Counted from the first letter of the stretch, positions 47,030 through 55,572 are shown. The stretch is 64,000 nt of DNA from CAZTDD01 sp964612675 (GCA_964612675.1 CAZTDD010000009.1:1-64000); one strand, 5' to 3'. Made by a program: numbers and translations. The notes: a model not told the origin generated them from the sequence alone.

Positions 47030-47353
47030 ATGAGACTGGCCGATTTTCAGACACCTCTCGCCAACGCAACCCACGTCCAATTCCAGCAGGAGGCCGGACA
47101 TCAGGCGGAACGCGCTCAGCCGGTGCATTTGGCCCAGGCCCAGATCCAAGAGGATAGGGAAGAAGCCACCACCGTTCAAACCATGGAAGAGGATGAGGAA
47201 GCCGCTCATATCCGGGAAGAGGAAGAGCGTAGACAAGACCAGCGCCGCCGTCGCCGCCGTGCTCCCAACGAAGGCCGTCCACCCGTTCCCACTCAAGAGG
47301 AAAAAGCGCCGAGCGACGGTATCCACGGACTCCATTTCGACGCGCGGGCGTGA
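47030..47353 (+). CDS. Small Gln/Glu/Arg-rich protein downstream of fliA
   Basis: 107 residues from ATG 47030, with CAGGAG eight bases upstream. Very polar: Gln/Ala-rich start (FQTPLANATHVQFQQEAGHQ), acidic middle, a run of six Arg, and a tail reading APSDGIHGLHFDARA. Small low-complexity proteins of this type follow fliA in Firmicutes and other flagellated bacteria, with unknown function. The tail reappears at 49366-49425 with mostly silent base changes, so it is under selection. No signal peptide or membrane helix. Confidence 0.65.
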   Translation: MRLADFQTPLANATHVQFQQEAGHQAERAQPVHLAQAQIQEDREEATTVQTMEEDEEAAHIREEEERRQDQRRRRRRAPNEGRPPVPTQEEKAPSDGIHGLHFDARA

Positions 47354-47582
47354 TCCCCATCCCCGGGCTGACATCCGCCAAAAGGATCTGTTCTACTATG
47401 AGCGAGCGACTTGTACCTATTGACAGATGAGGAGGGCCTCCTAGACTATTGATGAGGGGCATCCGACATATTTTCCGTGAGTCTGTACCCCAATCGGTTT
47501 CAAGCCCCCGCCATAATTGCATGGGTTCAGTTGTTGCTGTTTGATTTCATGTAACCAGACTTGGAGTGACGAGGGGACTCGA

Positions 47583-48728
47583 ATGCCTGACAGCACGGTG
47601 GTTGGGGGCGGAACAGACGACGGTTTTGACGATATCTTCGGCGCTCAAGGAGACGCCGATCTTTCGATGCGGAAGTTCGATGAGTTGTGGGAGAAATCAG
47701 CCCCCGCTCGCGCCAAGGGGAGTGGAGTCAATCCGAATCAGCTGGTTCGGTTTGTCCACAACGGAAAAGTTCATTGGATTACCCAGGACGAAGCGGACAC
47801 CTACCTGCAGCTGGCCGACACAGAAGATAAGCGTCAAAACGCTATCAAGAAACAGATCAAGCGCGCCCTGCGCGGCGAAACCCGGTCGATCGATGACGAA
47901 TTGTCGGTCATATTGGCGATTTGCGCATCAACCCTCGGTCGATACAACCGGGATGGCACACTTCCATCTGAAGAGATAACTCGTCTTCAGCCTGCGCTTC
48001 AAAGGCGCTTCCAAGAGAAAGGCACCCAGGTCGAATGTCTTAATGAAGCGGAACAACAACTCGCGTACAAACGAAAGCGAGAACCGCTATTCGACGAATA
48101 CGAACAACAGCTCGGTGAGATGATGAATCTGCAGCGTATTGGCAAGAAAGCCGAGGCTGCCGCGTTGGCGCAGGAACTTGCCGCGAAGAAACGCCGGTAT
48201 GTTGTCATGAGCCGGACTCTTGAGCCTGACGTCTATACGACGTACTTCTGCCGGATGGAACTCCAGAAATGTAAGAAGAGGGCGCTTGAACTCCAGGACT
48301 ATCTCACGTCGCAACGAGAAAACGTTTTGGAAGAAGAAATTAAGAAACTCCAGCAGCACCTGAGGTCCTTGCTGAACGAGAAGGAGACCGACGATGGACT
48401 GATGGCTCGCGGTATCAGCATAGACCGGGAGCGTTATGACGATAGATTGGAGCAAATTGACAGAACTCAACAAACACTCGAAGAACGCGCAGCAGAGTTG
48501 GATGGCCTGGAAAAGGAATCCCAGATTCTCGTGTCCCAAATCAAGGACGCGGAGGATGTGGTTTCGTATATCAGCACCGAGTTACTGAAAGAAAGTGACC
48601 AAGGGGACAATATCGACCAACAGATTAGAATGATGGCTGCGAAGCGCAACACGCGTAAGCCCCCGAAGCTCGACTTCAAGCGGAAGAGAGACAGCCGAAT
48701 GGTGACAGCGGGCCGTCGTGAGCACTAG
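47583..48728 (+). CDS. Uncharacterised coiled-coil protein at the end of the flagellar block
   Basis: 381 residues from ATG 47583. A small N-terminal globular part (about 45-130, with NQLVRFVHNGKVHWITQDEA) precedes a long helical region rich in Glu, Lys and Gln (about 130-345) and a basic tail (RKPPKLDFKRKRDSR). No signal peptide or membrane helix: cytoplasmic. I do not recognise the family. Its place behind fliA suggests, but does not prove, a motility link. Confidence 0.65.
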   Translation: MPDSTVVGGGTDDGFDDIFGAQGDADLSMRKFDELWEKSAPARAKGSGVNPNQLVRFVHNGKVHWITQDEADTYLQLADTEDKRQNAIKKQIKRALRGETRSIDDELSVILAICASTLGRYNRDGTLPSEEITRLQPALQRRFQEKGTQVECLNEAEQQLAYKRKREPLFDEYEQQLGEMMNLQRIGKKAEAAALAQELAAKKRRYVVMSRTLEPDVYTTYFCRMELQKCKKRALELQDYLTSQRENVLEEEIKKLQQHLRSLLNEKETDDGLMARGISIDRERYDDRLEQIDRTQQTLEERAAELDGLEKESQILVSQIKDAEDVVSYISTELLKESDQGDNIDQQIRMMAAKRNTRKPPKLDFKRKRDSRMVTAGRREH

Positions 48729-48768
48729 GGGAAACAGATGCGCCATTGCTGGTTAATACGGATGCTGT

Positions 48769-48849
48769 ATTGCGCTCAAGGTAATAAATGAGAGGAGCTG
48801 TATCCAAGAAGACGCGGCTGACATTCTCGAACGCATCGGTCAGTTTCAT
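48769..48849 (-). pseudogene. PIN-domain toxin (VapC-like) remnant
   Basis: From ATG 48849 the frame reads MKLTDAFENVSRVFLDTAPL then IYYLERN, which matches the first strand and helix of PIN-domain toxins, including the first acidic residue (FLD). Beyond 48769 the similarity stops; the active-site residues are missing. It follows the antitoxin remnant in the same frame. Confidence 0.6.
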
Positions 48850-49086
48850 CCCATCTTCCCTCGCCTCATCAGCTTCCCTGCGGGTTCGACTGATCTATTC
48901 CTGCGCGTCTTCGCCGCACAAGGGATAGGGTGCTGAACCGGCGTAGTCCTCCCATGCGGGCCTCGGCTCGCTCGGCGCCTCCGTTGTCCGCACATGGCGG
49001 ATTAGGCGCTCGATCAGCATCAGGCACTGGGTGCGTGGAAGCTTCTCGGCCTTGTGGAGAACGGATTCATATTGTGGCGTACTCAT
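48850..49086 (-). pseudogene. VapB-type antitoxin with in-frame amber codon
   Basis: ATG 49086 opens a small protein of the type found before PIN toxins (YESVLHKAEKLPRTQ, then GSAPYPLCGEDAQE). Then TAG (48895-48897) stands where relatives have Trp, and the frame continues with ISRTRREADEARE, the conserved end. A single G-to-A change (TGG to TAG) explains it. The truncated product of 63 residues is probably unstable or inactive. Confidence 0.65.
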
Positions 49087-49232
49087 CTTTCTTATGTCCT
49101 GTCACAGCCGCGCTGGCTTCGTTGCGACACGGAAATTGCCGTCAGCCGGCTGTTCCACTTAGACTTTTCACTGGAGTGCCATGCCGGTACAGGACGTGAA
49201 AGCGCGTCCACTCACTTCCGCTCCGGGGCCGT

Positions 49233-49366
49233 GCCATCCGTTCGTAACACTTGCCGATCGTGTACAAAAGCCCCGCGTGCCGCCCCTTGATCTCCGCCGC
49301 TTGTTTTAGCAGCTATGCTTTTTGATACGTATTCGACCAATCGGCCTTTTCCGCCTGTCGCCACAC
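49233..49366 (-). pseudogene. Fragment of a second SGNH/TPR gene
   Basis: Minus-strand translation gives ADWSNTYQKA, stop, LLKQAAEIKGRHAGLLYTIG, KCYERMAR, matching the intact SGNH protein (VDWSNAYQKAQLLEQAAEID and on). Gln is TAG at 49313-49315. Similarity begins at about 49233 and ends at about 49366; no catalytic part is left. Confidence 0.75.
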
Positions 49367-49425
49367 AAGAAGAAGAGGCCCCCAGCGACGGTATTCACGG
49401 ACTCCATTTCGACGCACGAGCGTAG
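49366..49425 (+). pseudogene. Copied 3' tail of the fliA-linked small gene
   Basis: Reads QEEEAPSDGIHGLHFDARA and stop TAG, against QEEKAPSDGIHGLHFDARA at the end of the 47030-47353 gene. Most base differences are at third positions. It is joined directly to the SGNH scar on the other strand. No start codon or 5' part is present. Confidence 0.75.
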
Positions 49426-49512
49426 TGTTCGTTCCGGTAGTCCTTTTTTTTTTAGGTTTCGCGGCCCGGAGAAAACCCCGGGCCGCTTGTGGGATTCGAA
49501 TTGTTTTATTGG

Positions 49513-50523
49513 TCAATATAACGTCCAGTTTGTCATCGATGATGTAGTTGTCAGTACCACGTCACGAAACGTAGTAATCGTCTCACCAGTCCAGGAAAAG
49601 GAGCAAAAACCAATATAGACAGGATCGGTAAAAGAGAAGGTTTGGGTTAGTGCCGGCTTCCATTCTTCGATCTGCGGATCAAAGTAGTAAGTACTGATCA
49701 CATCGCCATTCCGCTCAATCCGCAACCTTCCGTCGGAATCATTTGCCGATGCATACTGTCCTGCATCGTGGGCAGTAAACCGTGTCTCGGTTCCTTCCCC
49801 CCACGCCGAATAACAATCACCATTGGGTTTCCGTTCAATCATAACCATTATAAAATTGCCTCTATTCAGAGTATTCCAAATACCCAATTCTCCTACCGTA
49901 TAGTAATCTGTAATAGAATTCTCTACATGAACACGCGCCTCCTATGAGCAGTCGCCGTCTACTTTGCGATAAATGAAATGACCATTTTCGTTCTCCCCCC
50001 AGGCAGATTCGCCGACCGTGAGGCGATATTCACCTGTTTGGCTGTCATAATCCACCTCGCTATAATCGACAATGCCAAGATCCACATGATTTTGGAATAT
50101 TCCGACGGGCTCGGGGGTGCCCTGTTTTACAGTTGTCATACCGCCAATTTGTTGGTCATTAAGTGTTCCTGAAAACGTTTGATCGCCATTCGCTGTATCC
50201 GGCGGCATAACAAAGTACGTAATCGAATAATCCGTATACCTTCTTGCTCCCAGATTCACCGTTAGCACCCCATCTGCACCCACCTTGCCCACTGTGGTCA
50301 TCGTAAATTTACATATACTCCACCCGGCGGGCGGTCTTTCAATAAGGGGCACTTGGGATGCTTCATCGGAGTTGACAATCAACGTTACTGCAAATGAAAT
50401 ATTGGGGAAATACCCGCGTTCCGGTAGTACCCGTTCGGCAACAGGTTGTCCGAATGCGTTAGAGCCGACAAATGACATCAACAACGAAACAAGCAACGTT
50501 TTTACTTTTGAAGTTCCGTTCAT
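49513..50523 (-). pseudogene. Concanavalin-like secreted protein interrupted by an amber codon
   Basis: ATG 50523 opens a signal peptide (about 1-25), a DUF11-like beta domain and one concanavalin-like domain like those at 2113-4689 (EYRLTVGESAWGENENGHFI, then KVDGDCS). TAG at 49942-49944 interrupts; the same frame then continues EARVHVENSITDYYTVGELG to the end (TNWTLY). In paralogs the stop position is Ile, Leu or Met, so one base change (TTG to TAG) fits. Downstream an ATG at 49887 lies in the same frame but has no leader. TAG is a normal stop here, so this is probably a recent pseudogene. Confidence 0.8.
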
Positions 50524-51023
50524 TTTGTTTTCCTTTCTGTGTTTGGTTTTTTCTGTTGTCTGCTTTGCTGTTCCAGGAGTTCAACTCCTGGACCAGCGAG
50601 TAAATTCTTCATTCCGAGGAGCGAAGCGACGTGAGAATCTTGTTGTTGGAACGCGCAACGAAGAGATGGCCACGCTTCGCTCCTAAGAAAACGGTCGCGT
50701 ATCCGTCATTGCGAGCAAAGCGAAGCAATCTCGCCGTCGAAACTGAATAAGAAGAGATGGCCACGCTTCGCTCGCCATGACGGTAAGGGAGACCGCGCTT
50801 TCTTTATCAAACCACCGCTTCCCCGGGTGCGCGGCTCTCGATCACAGAGCGCGCAAATAAATGTGCCCAAATAAATGCCCACCTCCGGACGCACGTCGGC
50901 TGTGAAATTGCAAAACAATATCCTCCTTGTCACATACGTATTACCGTATGTGCATCCGTTCTCTGAATTAAAGTTATGCGAGGCTCGCCGGCTTATTTAT
51001 CGTCCGAAACGATGTCAGATCAA
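50524..51023. other. Intergenic region with REP-like cluster
   Basis: No gene seen between the pilin stop and the concanavalin-like pseudogene start. It holds the REP-like repeats at 50611-50785. The promoter of the pseudogene should lie at its left end but is not obvious. Confidence 0.4.
50611..50785. repeat. Cluster of REP-like GAAGCAATCTC / GAGATGGCCACGC elements
   Basis: TCATTGCGAGCAAAGCGAAG with CAATCTCGCC (about 50707-50734) and GAGATGGCCACGCTTCGCTC (about 50754-50773) are near-inverted forms of one unit; further partial copies lie at 50622-50645, 50662-50682 and about 51661-51680. This style of repeat is known in many genomes. Function unknown. Confidence 0.6.
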
Positions 51024-51644
51024 TCAAATACCCCGTGGAACGCCGTCCCATTCCGGCGGTGGCTGCGTGCTCCATTGGATATCTCCCGAACTCGTTATCC
51101 CGTTGGACGGGTCATAAGGCATTTGCATCCAGTAGGCGAGGTCGTAGTATTGATTCGCTTTCTTGTCTGGACCGATGCTGTACACGCTGTACGTCCATGC
51201 GGCCTTTTCCGTCGAGTATGGCGCGTCCCCACACCCTCCACGCATAATTACTTGCTGGAATAAGTGGGCGTACGTGAGGGTATAGTCGAGCCGCTTATCG
51301 TCTTTGGAACTGATTGGCCTATTGAAAAGATCCACCGGGATGTTCCTGGTGTAGGCAATGGGCGAGATGATCTGAGGCAACTTTTCATTCATAACGGTTT
51401 CCAAAGTCCCGCTGACAGTACAAAGGCGCTCCGTTGGGTCGCAACCTTTTCCGTACGGGTACCAGCCATTATCAACGCAGTAATTCTCGATGGCCATCCC
51501 CAGGACGCGCGTGTCGTTTTTCATGCGCGCCACCCTGGCCCGGATGAGCGAATCGTGGAAATTCGGAACGGCAATCGCGGCGAGAATCCCGATAATTGCC
51601 ACAACAACTAATAATTCAATTAACGTGAAGCCTCTATTCTTCAT
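51024..51644 (-). CDS. Type IV pilin / type II secretion pseudopilin-like protein
   Basis: 206 residues. Starts MKNRGFTLIELLVVVAIIGI: a short basic leader, the prepilin peptidase site G|F, Glu at +5 and the hydrophobic helix. The rest has RMKNDTRVLGMAIENYCVDN and WTYSVYSIGPDKKANQYYDL, typical of the GspG/DUF1559-like minor pilins of environmental bacteria. Four cysteines. It is processed by a prepilin peptidase encoded elsewhere. It stands alone on the minus strand, with no secretion genes near. Confidence 0.9.
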   Translation of the reverse strand: MKNRGFTLIELLVVVAIIGILAAIAVPNFHDSLIRARVARMKNDTRVLGMAIENYCVDNGWYPYGKGCDPTERLCTVSGTLETVMNEKLPQIISPIAYTRNIPVDLFNRPISSKDDKRLDYTLTYAHLFQQVIMRGGCGDAPYSTEKAAWTYSVYSIGPDKKANQYYDLAYWMQMPYDPSNGITSSGDIQWSTQPPPEWDGVPRGI

Positions 51645-51823
51645 CCTATGTCTCTATTCCGGAGATTGCCACGCTTTGCTCGCAACGATGGAGGGGGGAA
51701 CATGATTTTCGGCTCGGCGGGAGCCTCGCCCTCCCGGCTCATTCCAGCAGAGGGTTTCTCTATCATGACGGTGTCGCCTGTCCTCGTACGGTGGGGCCTC
51801 CGCGCCACCAATTTCGTCTCACC

Positions 51824-54800
51824 CTAATACCACGGAAAATTTCGTATTCCCGTGTTGTTCACCATATCCGAAATATCCCACATCCGGGCGCCCCCTGCGC
51901 CCATGACAGCGAGTCTTGCGCCGTCCGGCGAAAATATTAAATTGGGTAGAACACCGGCCAAAGCGAAATTGCCAACTGCCTCCCCCGTGGCTGTATTCCA
52001 CATTTTCGCCTCGTAACGGGTCGCCGTCACGATAATCATCCCATCGGGTGAAAACGCAATACAAGAAGTGAAGCTGTCATCGGAGCATTGGACGGAGTGA
52101 AGTTTCCTGCCGGTTGCCGCATCCCATAAGTTTAATGTCCGCCAACCCGCTGTGGCAAATTTCGTTCCGTCAGGCGAACACGCTATGAATTGAACTGCAT
52201 CATCGAAGCCCTCATTATTGGAGGAGTGGTGGAATGAACGTAACGGTTCTCCCGAGGCGGCGTCGTACAATGTCACCGTGGAACCGCCGGTGGCAATCAA
52301 AAAACCATTTCCATCGGACGTGAAGGCAAATACGGGTTCAGGATAATCGGTGTAGACTGCATCTCCCGTTTCTGCATCCCATACAGTCCAAATCTGATTA
52401 TCGCCGGTTATTCTTGTGAAGATTTTGCCCCCGTCCGGCGAGAACGATGCGGAATGGAAATACGCCCAATCTTCAATCTCACGCGATAGGTAGTGAAGCC
52501 GCTCACCGGTTTCCGCGTCAAATAAACTCGCCGTTGCGCCGTCACCGGTCAAGACCTTTTTTCCATCGGGGGACATCGCCATCCCTCCATCAGATTGTCC
52601 GAAGCGGTTGATAATAGAACCGGTCGCAGTATCGAATAAAACTCGATCGTTCCAAGAGGCATGAGTTGGATTTTGCACTTCGGCCAGAATCCTTGTCCCG
52701 TCTTGTGAGAAGATTGCGGAATTGAACTCCACAACGCCGAAGTCGTCGTACGTTTGAAGAAGCTCGACGGTATGGGCGTTCCACAAATGCACGGCGGCGG
52801 CCTTGCCAACGGTCAGGATCTCACGACCATCGTGTGAGAACGCAAGCGCACGGACTTCAATGGGGGCGGGAAAGGCGCGCAATAACTCGCCGGTTGCGGT
52901 ATCCCGCAGTCTCGCCCAGGACGTCTCGTACGGCCATTCACTCTCTACGGCTAGAATCGTCGATCCATCCGGTGAGAATACTGCTGAGAATACTGTCGAA
53001 TCCCCCTGGATGGTCAGTTCCCCTGTTTCCAAATCCCAAATCCAGAGAGAACCATCGACAATCAAGACTTTGGAGTCATCGGACGAGAAAAATGCCTGGC
53101 GTGGTGACCTGCCGGTCTGATACGGTCCATAGGTAGCTATCGTTTCGCTAGTTTGCAAATCTCTCAAAATTGCGGTTGTTTCCCATTTTGAAGCCCCTGC
53201 GTATTCGAGTGTGACGTATTGTTCGCCATCATGCGAAACGGCTACACACTCCCCGCCGGACGCTTGGGTTCCTTCAAAGTATGCGTCCGGTAAAAAAGGC
53301 TCATCGACTCGAAGAACCCCGCCTGTCGCGGGATCCCAGATAATTGTGCCTTCCGTTACGGCGATTAAAACTTCATCCCCATCCGGGGAGTAGGCAACGC
53401 CCTGTCTGCCAACATAGCCTCTTTGCAGTTGGAGATCTCGAATGATTGCGCCGGTTTCCGCATCGAACAAGCACAAATATCCTCCCCATGATGCGGCTGC
53501 GACCTGGTTTCCGTCCGGGGAAAACGCCGCACTGCGGACGGGCTCGACTGTACAGAGTTTTTCTCCGGTTGCCACATCGAACACCGATGCCGGGCCCGAA
53601 ACCCACCCTGTTGACACCACCAAGATTTTTTCTCCATCTGATGAAAATTCTAAGGAGTCCGCAAAGCAAACATCGAGCGATGTGAATGCACGGACGATTT
53701 CTCCCGTGGCCAAGTCCCAGAGGTACATCCCCGTACCATTGCCGGTCATAAGGTAATTTCCATCCGGACTGAACGCCACTTGATCCAGCGCCCCGTGCCC
53801 CAGAAGAAACTCGCCTCCCGGCCCGCGCAACGGGAAGATCGAGTCCGCCGGCGTCGCCTGCGCCAATGTGAGAAAACACAAGAGCGCAACGATGACGATG
53901 CCGACGGGCCCGGCAATCCAGGCGTTCGATCGGTTGGAACGCGGGGAACGAATGTTGAGCACGTGCCGAATCCGATTCGACAGGTGGCCGCGGTCCGCCG
54001 CCATGGCCAGTTGCGCCGAGGTGTGACGGAACTGTTCCAATTCCGCCAACGCGGACGCATACGAATGAGCATCCCCGCAGACGTCGACGGCAATCTCATC
54101 GCAGCAATGCTCCCGTTCCGTCCGAATCCTGTGTGAGACCCACCACACCGCCGGATGGTAGAAGAACAGGGTTTCGACAGCGGTCTGCATAAGGTTGATC
54201 AAATAATCGTGCCGACGAATATGCGCCAGTTCGTGCGCGATGATCGCTTCGAGTCGCTCGGGCGGCAATCCCGTCAAGGCGCTTGTGGGCACAAGGACGA
54301 CCGGCTTCAGCCAGCCGATCGTCGAAGGGATCTGGACAATAGCGGACTCCACAACCCGCACCGGCCTGTCGATGCCGACTTTTTGAATGAGAGACTCGAT
54401 TCTCTCCCTCCATTCAACGCAAATCGGCTTCACGTGCCGTCTTTTGAACCGCTGGAGTTCAACCCATCCCCCCATGCGCCAAACCGACAGAGTGAAAAAT
54501 CCCAGCAGCCAAACGAGCACCACCACCGGCAAATGTGGTTCGATCAGTGTACGAATGTCGTACCGTACGAGAACACGGGGTTTGGGACGCGGGGTGGGAT
54601 CGGAAATCGGCGGCGATAGGTTTTGCTTAGCCCGGGGCGGCGGTGGCGAGATTGCCGGCCTTGACGGCTCCTGGTTCCTCGGCCTTTCGGGAACAGTGGC
54701 CGGTCTCTGCACGGTTTGTAGCGTTTGCCGCGCCGTCGGGGCCGAACCTTTTAGCACCGTGACCAAAGGCAAGGCCGCCATCAGGAACATAGCGCCGCAG

Positions 54801-54949
54801 GACACGATATAGCGCGTATTCGCATCCCGGCGGCGCAGGATCTGAAGAAGAACGCTCACCAGAAGCGCCACGGCTGCGCCTTGCCAAATAAAATGGACCA
54901 GTATCCAGCCGAGCCGTTGGATGAGAGATTGTGAGAGGAAACTGTCCAT
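51824..54949 (-). CDS. BlaR1-like M56 metallopeptidase fused to a WD40 beta-propeller
   Basis: 1041 residues. The N-terminal part is the BlaR1/MecR1 membrane peptidase: helices at about 10-30, 35-60 and 125-150, then the cytoplasmic HELAHIRRHDY zinc motif with a later EREHCCDE ligand. A fourth helix (AGPVGIVIVALLCFLTLA) follows at about 335-355. From about 370 there are roughly 15 WD40 repeats (FSPDG...W/L-x-D-x-x-T-G), enough for two seven-bladed propellers, on the outer face. In BlaR1 that place holds the penicillin-binding sensor. ATG 54949 is 5 bases after the blaI stop, with the ribosome site overlapping it. Likely role: sense an outside ligand, then cut BlaI. Confidence 0.88.
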   Translation of the reverse strand: MDSFLSQSLIQRLGWILVHFIWQGAAVALLVSVLLQILRRRDANTRYIVSCGAMFLMAALPLVTVLKGSAPTARQTLQTVQRPATVPERPRNQEPSRPAISPPPPRAKQNLSPPISDPTPRPKPRVLVRYDIRTLIEPHLPVVVLVWLLGFFTLSVWRMGGWVELQRFKRRHVKPICVEWRERIESLIQKVGIDRPVRVVESAIVQIPSTIGWLKPVVLVPTSALTGLPPERLEAIIAHELAHIRRHDYLINLMQTAVETLFFYHPAVWWVSHRIRTEREHCCDEIAVDVCGDAHSYASALAELEQFRHTSAQLAMAADRGHLSNRIRHVLNIRSPRSNRSNAWIAGPVGIVIVALLCFLTLAQATPADSIFPLRGPGGEFLLGHGALDQVAFSPDGNYLMTGNGTGMYLWDLATGEIVRAFTSLDVCFADSLEFSSDGEKILVVSTGWVSGPASVFDVATGEKLCTVEPVRSAAFSPDGNQVAAASWGGYLCLFDAETGAIIRDLQLQRGYVGRQGVAYSPDGDEVLIAVTEGTIIWDPATGGVLRVDEPFLPDAYFEGTQASGGECVAVSHDGEQYVTLEYAGASKWETTAILRDLQTSETIATYGPYQTGRSPRQAFFSSDDSKVLIVDGSLWIWDLETGELTIQGDSTVFSAVFSPDGSTILAVESEWPYETSWARLRDTATGELLRAFPAPIEVRALAFSHDGREILTVGKAAAVHLWNAHTVELLQTYDDFGVVEFNSAIFSQDGTRILAEVQNPTHASWNDRVLFDTATGSIINRFGQSDGGMAMSPDGKKVLTGDGATASLFDAETGERLHYLSREIEDWAYFHSASFSPDGGKIFTRITGDNQIWTVWDAETGDAVYTDYPEPVFAFTSDGNGFLIATGGSTVTLYDAASGEPLRSFHHSSNNEGFDDAVQFIACSPDGTKFATAGWRTLNLWDAATGRKLHSVQCSDDSFTSCIAFSPDGMIIVTATRYEAKMWNTATGEAVGNFALAGVLPNLIFSPDGARLAVMGAGGARMWDISDMVNNTGIRNFPWY

Positions 54950-54954
54950 GGCTC

Positions 54955-55335
54955 CTACTTTTTCAGACTATCCAGCATGCTTTGAATCTCTTCCAGTTCT
55001 TCCGGCGACGACCTATTGACCGAAAGCGCCTGCATCACCATCCGATGAGCGGAACCGTCAAACGCGCGGTTCAACAGATCCGTCACCAGCCGTTTCTGCG
55101 TCTCTTCTTCCGTCAACCGGGCTTGGTACACGTGGACTCGAGATGAGTCGTCTCGATTAACCAGATTCTTTTCATACATGATCTGAAGCAGCTTGAGTGC
55201 GGTCGTGTAACCGGTCTCGCGGACGCGGCTCAGTTCCTCCTGCACCTTCCGGACCGTGCATGGACCGAGCTTCCACAGAACCCGGAGGATGGCGAGTTCT
55301 GCTTCCGTCGGTTTTGGTGTCTTGCGATTGCCCAC
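54955..55335 (-). CDS. blaI: BlaI/MecI-family transcriptional repressor
   Basis: 126 residues from GTG 55335 (GAGGAAAG upstream), the usual family length; an ATG at 55389 would add 18 residues. Winged helix: TEAELAILRVLWKLGPCTVR, then TTALKLLQIMYEKNLVNRD, then a C-terminal dimer part (RLVTDLLNRAFDGSAHRMVM). BlaI dimers bind dyads near promoters and are removed by cleavage by a BlaR1-type peptidase. Here such a peptidase is the next gene. Predicted operators are at 55392-55452. Confidence 0.92.
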   Translation of the reverse strand: MGNRKTPKPTEAELAILRVLWKLGPCTVRKVQEELSRVRETGYTTALKLLQIMYEKNLVNRDDSSRVHVYQARLTEEETQKRLVTDLLNRAFDGSAHRMVMQALSVNRSSPEELEEIQSMLDSLKK

Positions 55336-55391
55336 GTCTTCTTTCCTCGGTGTCAGGAATCCAGGCTTCGGACTCGCCGGGCCGAACATCG

Positions 55392-55452
55392 ACGAAGCCT
55401 TTCGTAGATCATTATATACGAGGGCTTTCGTTTTGTCAACGAAAATCTTCGT
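55392..55452. promoter_or_regulatory. Three copies of an ACGAA-N4-TTCGT dyad: predicted BlaI operators
   Basis: Copy 1 at 55392-55405 and copy 3 at 55439-55452 are perfect; copy 2 at 55418-55431 has one changed base (ACGAG). Copy 2 lies inside the spacer between -35 and -10, copy 1 covers the expected start of transcription, and copy 3 overlaps the -35. Centres are 26 and 21 bases apart. The pattern fits autoregulation by BlaI; binding is inferred. Confidence 0.65.
55411..55439 (-). promoter_or_regulatory. Consensus sigma-70 promoter of blaI
   Basis: Read on the minus strand: TTGACA (55439-55434), exactly 17 bases, TATAAT (55416-55411). Both hexamers are perfect. Transcription should start at about 55404, about 70 bases before GTG 55335. 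A strong promoter like this needs tight repression, in line with the three dyads. Confidence 0.8.
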
Positions 55453-55572
55453 AGTTTTAGTATTCTCTGTCGGTTGTTCTGATAATCAGGGCTAAGTGAA
55501 TCTTGCTAACGCCGGTTTTGCCGGGGGACTCACAGAGTTTGACCTGGTCGTTGTGCTCCTGAAACAATGATC

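Larger units (their letters stand above)
48729..49512. other. Gene-decay zone
   Basis: About 780 bases holding only remnants: a VapBC-like toxin-antitoxin pair with a nonsense codon and truncation (48769-49086), an SGNH-gene scar (49233-49366) and a copied gene tail (49366-49425). The stretch 49087-49232 shows nothing I can identify. A run of ten T at 49443-49452 follows the copied tail. Confidence 0.6.

Noticed and set aside
48850..50523. TAG recoded as a sense codon
   Set aside because: TAG is the normal terminal codon of dnaK, flhA, flhG, fliY, the lytic transglycosylase and others in this window.
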